A stretch of 64,000 nt of DNA, taken from the NCBI RefSeq assembly GCF_016623615.1, contig NZ_JAEHFX010000006.1, positions 124,001 through 188,000 on the forward strand. Reading direction: 5' to 3'. Positions 61,868 to 64,000 of the stretch are shown here, piece after piece (position 1 is the stretch's first letter; every line of letters begins with the position of its first letter). The stretch comes from Adhaeribacter terrigena (GTDB lineage Bacteria > Bacteroidota > Bacteroidia > Cytophagales > Hymenobacteraceae). The position numbers and the translations under genes are program-made. Below the pieces are notes generated by a model. That model had not been told where the DNA came from and did no database searches. It worked only from the letters and a program-made list of their open reading frames with translations.

Positions 61868-64000
61868 GGCGTTCCGTCCTTTTGGTTTCCGGCTTCGTCT
61901 GCCAGGATCAGCTTTTTCAGATTCTGATACATAAACGAAATTATTAAAAGCAGCACGCCCAGGCAAATAAAGGCCGCAATTTTTCCGCCTTCCGAAATGC
62001 CGCGGATATCGAATAAAAAGAGTTTAAGCAGCGTAATGGCAAAAAGCGAAAGCGCAACAATGCGGAGTTGTTTATTCTTCTTTTTCAAGCCGATGAACAT
62101 GAACGTAAACGCGCAGATTCCCCACAAGATCGGGAAGCCGACTTTATAGGTCTGGTGCTGCAGTTCGTAAAAATAAGCAAATTTATCTGCTGCGAACTGA
62201 TCGCCTTTTAAGCCTGACGCGTTGGCAAATGGCAGGTTGAAATAAAGCACATGGTATAGTAGTTCGGAACTCGCCACAAACACAATTACCAGGCTTAAAC
62301 CCCACACCAGGACCTTGGTCATTTTTGGCCAATGTTCTTCCAAAACAAACCGGTTCCGGTAGATAAAATACAGCAAAACAACCAGCAGTGCCAGACTCAG
62401 GTAATGAAACCAGAAACCGGTAAACTCCTGTACATCGTAGAGAAAATGTGATTCGAGCAGTTTTCTTACCTGAATATTATAGAACAGGCAATAAAGCGCC
62501 ACCCCAAACATGCCCAGCAAAGTAATAGTCAGCGTAAGTTTGGGTTCATTTTTATGTTCCGCCAACCCGAATAAACCGGCTATAAAACCAAGGTTGTAAC
62601 AGCCCAGCATGATGGTGCGGCTCAGGTTCGAATCGAAGTAGAAATTAAGCTGGTAATTCAGTTCAAAAAGCAGCACCAGATAAAGGGTAATGACCGCGGC
62701 AAAACCAAGCAATTTCCGGTACACCAAAGGCTGAAAATCGAATTGCTTGAACACGACCGGTTCCGGTTCTTTTTGAAGCAGCCACCGCAATGCCACCAAA
62801 CTTAATATGCTGATCGCACCGGTAATAAAACCTTTGTTCAGCAGCACGTAATACGTTTCACCCGCCGGAAATCTCTGGTAAATATTCACCCAATCCATTG
62901 CCAGCGAAATCAGCATTAAACCGGTAATAATTACTGAACTGATAACGGCAAGTTTTATCCCCGTTTTCTGCGCAAACCACAGCAACAATACCGCTTCCAA
63001 GGCCCAGAACATGGTAATGTAATTGCCCTCCAGCTGAACCGGAATAGATAAACTTATAAAGGTGATCACCATACCGATAAGCAGGTAAACGAGGTTACGG
63101 TCTACCTGCCGGTTACGGAACAGCAAAAAGGCAAAAGCAAAATTAAAAACCGCCACGGCTGCCGTAAATAAACCTTGGTACATGCCCTGCTGAAATTCGT
63201 GCAAAATGGCCATGCCCGCCGAATAAAACAGGAAGGTATTGCTCACCAGGATCCCGATTTCGGAAGCCACGAAATGCGTACGTGCTTTTACATTGTTTAT
63301 GATGTTCATCAAAAAGAAAACGGTATAGAAAAGCACCGCAAAAGTCAGGGCTCCCAGATACGGCGCATTTGGCTGCCCCAGTACCCGCGAAGAAAGCCAG
63401 CCGCCGTAAAGTAAAATGGTAGCGCCGTAACAGATCCAGTTAATTATTTTCCAGTTTTTCAGGTAAGCCAGCACCAGCATGCCCACGTTCAGGATCAGGA
63501 TGTAGGTAAAAAGCACCACGTAATTTCCTTCGCCGGTGCTCACCATAAACGGTGTGGCAAATCCGCCCAGAATAGCCAATACCGCCAGTTCTACCCGGTT
63601 ATACGACACTGAAAGCAGCACCGAGAAAGCCGTAATGACTACCATCACCAGGAAAGCCGCCGTCTGGTTTAAAAGCTGGTATTCGTGAAAAGCAATGGCA
63701 ATGGTGAAATACAAAACGGCCAGACCACCGCCCACTAAAACCGAGCTGAAGGCCGAAAATGATTTCCGTAACCGGTGCGCCAGCCCGATCAGAACGCCGC
63801 CCGCCAGGATCCCGATGAACACCCTTCCTATCTCGTTGATCCAATCCTGATCGATGGCAAATTTCACAAAATAGCCGATGCCTAAAACCAGGATGGCGAT
63901 GCCGATTTTGTTGATCAGGTTTTCGCCGATGAATTTCTCCAGATCCGGATTGTTGTGCATAAAGCGCTCCATAAAACCGGGTTGCGGCTCTTCGTAAACC
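61864..64000 (-). CDS. DUF2339 multi-pass membrane protein (5' end outside window)
   Basis: At least 711 aa; the frame stays open to the window edge, so the start and N-terminal cytoplasmic part are missing. DLEKFIGENLINKIGIAILVLGIGYFVKFAIDQDWINEIGRVFIGI is the standard start of the membrane part; about 20 TM segments follow, and the C-terminus ends near a short soluble tail. Function unknown; overlaps and is probably co-translated with DUF3999. Confidence 0.92.
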   Translation of the reverse strand, partial: VYEEPQPGFMERFMHNNPDLEKFIGENLINKIGIAILVLGIGYFVKFAIDQDWINEIGRVFIGILAGGVLIGLAHRLRKSFSAFSSVLVGGGLAVLYFTIAIAFHEYQLLNQTAAFLVMVVITAFSVLLSVSYNRVELAVLAILGGFATPFMVSTGEGNYVVLFTYILILNVGMLVLAYLKNWKIINWICYGATILLYGGWLSSRVLGQPNAPYLGALTFAVLFYTVFFLMNIINNVKARTHFVASEIGILVSNTFLFYSAGMAILHEFQQGMYQGLFTAAVAVFNFAFAFLLFRNRQVDRNLVYLLIGMVITFISLSIPVQLEGNYITMFWALEAVLLLWFAQKTGIKLAVISSVIITGLMLISLAMDWVNIYQRFPAGETYYVLLNKGFITGAISILSLVALRWLLQKEPEPVVFKQFDFQPLVYRKLLGFAAVITLYLVLLFELNYQLNFYFDSNLSRTIMLGCYNLGFIAGLFGLAEHKNEPKLTLTITLLGMFGVALYCLFYNIQVRKLLESHFLYDVQEFTGFWFHYLSLALLVVLLYFIYRNRFVLEEHWPKMTKVLVWGLSLVIVFVASSELLYHVLYFNLPFANASGLKGDQFAADKFAYFYELQHQTYKVGFPILWGICAFTFMFIGLKKKNKQLRIVALSLFAITLLKLFLFDIRGISEGGKIAAFICLGVLLLIISFMYQNLKKLILADEAGNQKDGTP

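Overview
The window looks like chromosome of a Bacteroidota bacterium, most likely Cytophagales/Hymenobacteraceae. This rests on TAnnTTTG-type -7 promoter boxes, sparse Shine-Dalgarno signals, a fused alpha/beta 2-oxoacid dehydrogenase E1, a UMF1-type MFS carrier, a DUF2027-Smr protein, DUF2279 and DUF1573 proteins, and a T9SS-tail-like secreted protein. The genus is inferred, not proven. Most of the window is ordinary, moderately GC-rich core genome with short AT-rich accessory patches.

Layout: 1-2.8 kb is accessory (DUF433 antitoxin with a toxin broken by a stop codon, then a very AT-rich OLD-family nuclease between two look-alike terminators). 2.8-5.6 kb holds a bifunctional nuclease, etfA, etfB and a TPR protein. 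5.6-6.0 kb is a non-coding repeat with a second copy at 41.4-41.9 kb. 6.3-10.6 kb is a minus-strand signalling block: ABM-fold protein, CarH-like B12 photoreceptor, PAS-like coiled-coil protein, KaiC and KaiB. 11-20.2 kb holds an outer-membrane protein and a CzcCBA-type metal efflux operon facing its own CzcS/CzcR pair, with a tandem 11-bp-spaced operator in front of the operon. 20.3-45.3 kb is metabolism and envelope: pyruvate carboxylase, dienelactone hydrolase, MscS channel, Smr protein, CheY-like regulator, rnpB, fatty-acid desaturase, DinB, an ABC pair, an NtrC-like regulator without GAFTGA or HTH, LuxE-like protein, BCKDH E1, alanine dehydrogenase and an LTA-synthase-like sulfatase. 45.4-46.8 kb is a small AT-rich patch with a self-inhibited Fic AMPylase and an Arr rifampin ADP-ribosyltransferase. 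46.8-64 kb holds AMP nucleosidase, UMF1 carrier, metF, ppx facing ppk1, gyrB, a DUF892 ferritin-like protein, an XRE regulator and the DUF3999/DUF2339 membrane pair, the last running off the edge.

The most unusual signal is a short dispersed element, core AAAACGSTAKNNTTTT, usually followed 5-8 nt later by a second A-run. I count about 47 full or degenerate copies in 64 kb on both strands, nearly all intergenic. Many sit directly after a stop codon on the sense strand and just before the intrinsic terminator; in several genes the element supplies part of the stop codon. A few lie inside reading frames. I know of no named element with this form; uptake-sequence-like, REP-like and 3'UTR-processing roles are all open.

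The second notable system is the KaiB/KaiC - B12 photoreceptor - PAS block. The B12 protein carries both the DxHxxG cobalamin motif and the W-x9-EH motif of CarH, and KaiC keeps its phosphorylation residues, so a light-gated Kai module without KaiA is plausible.
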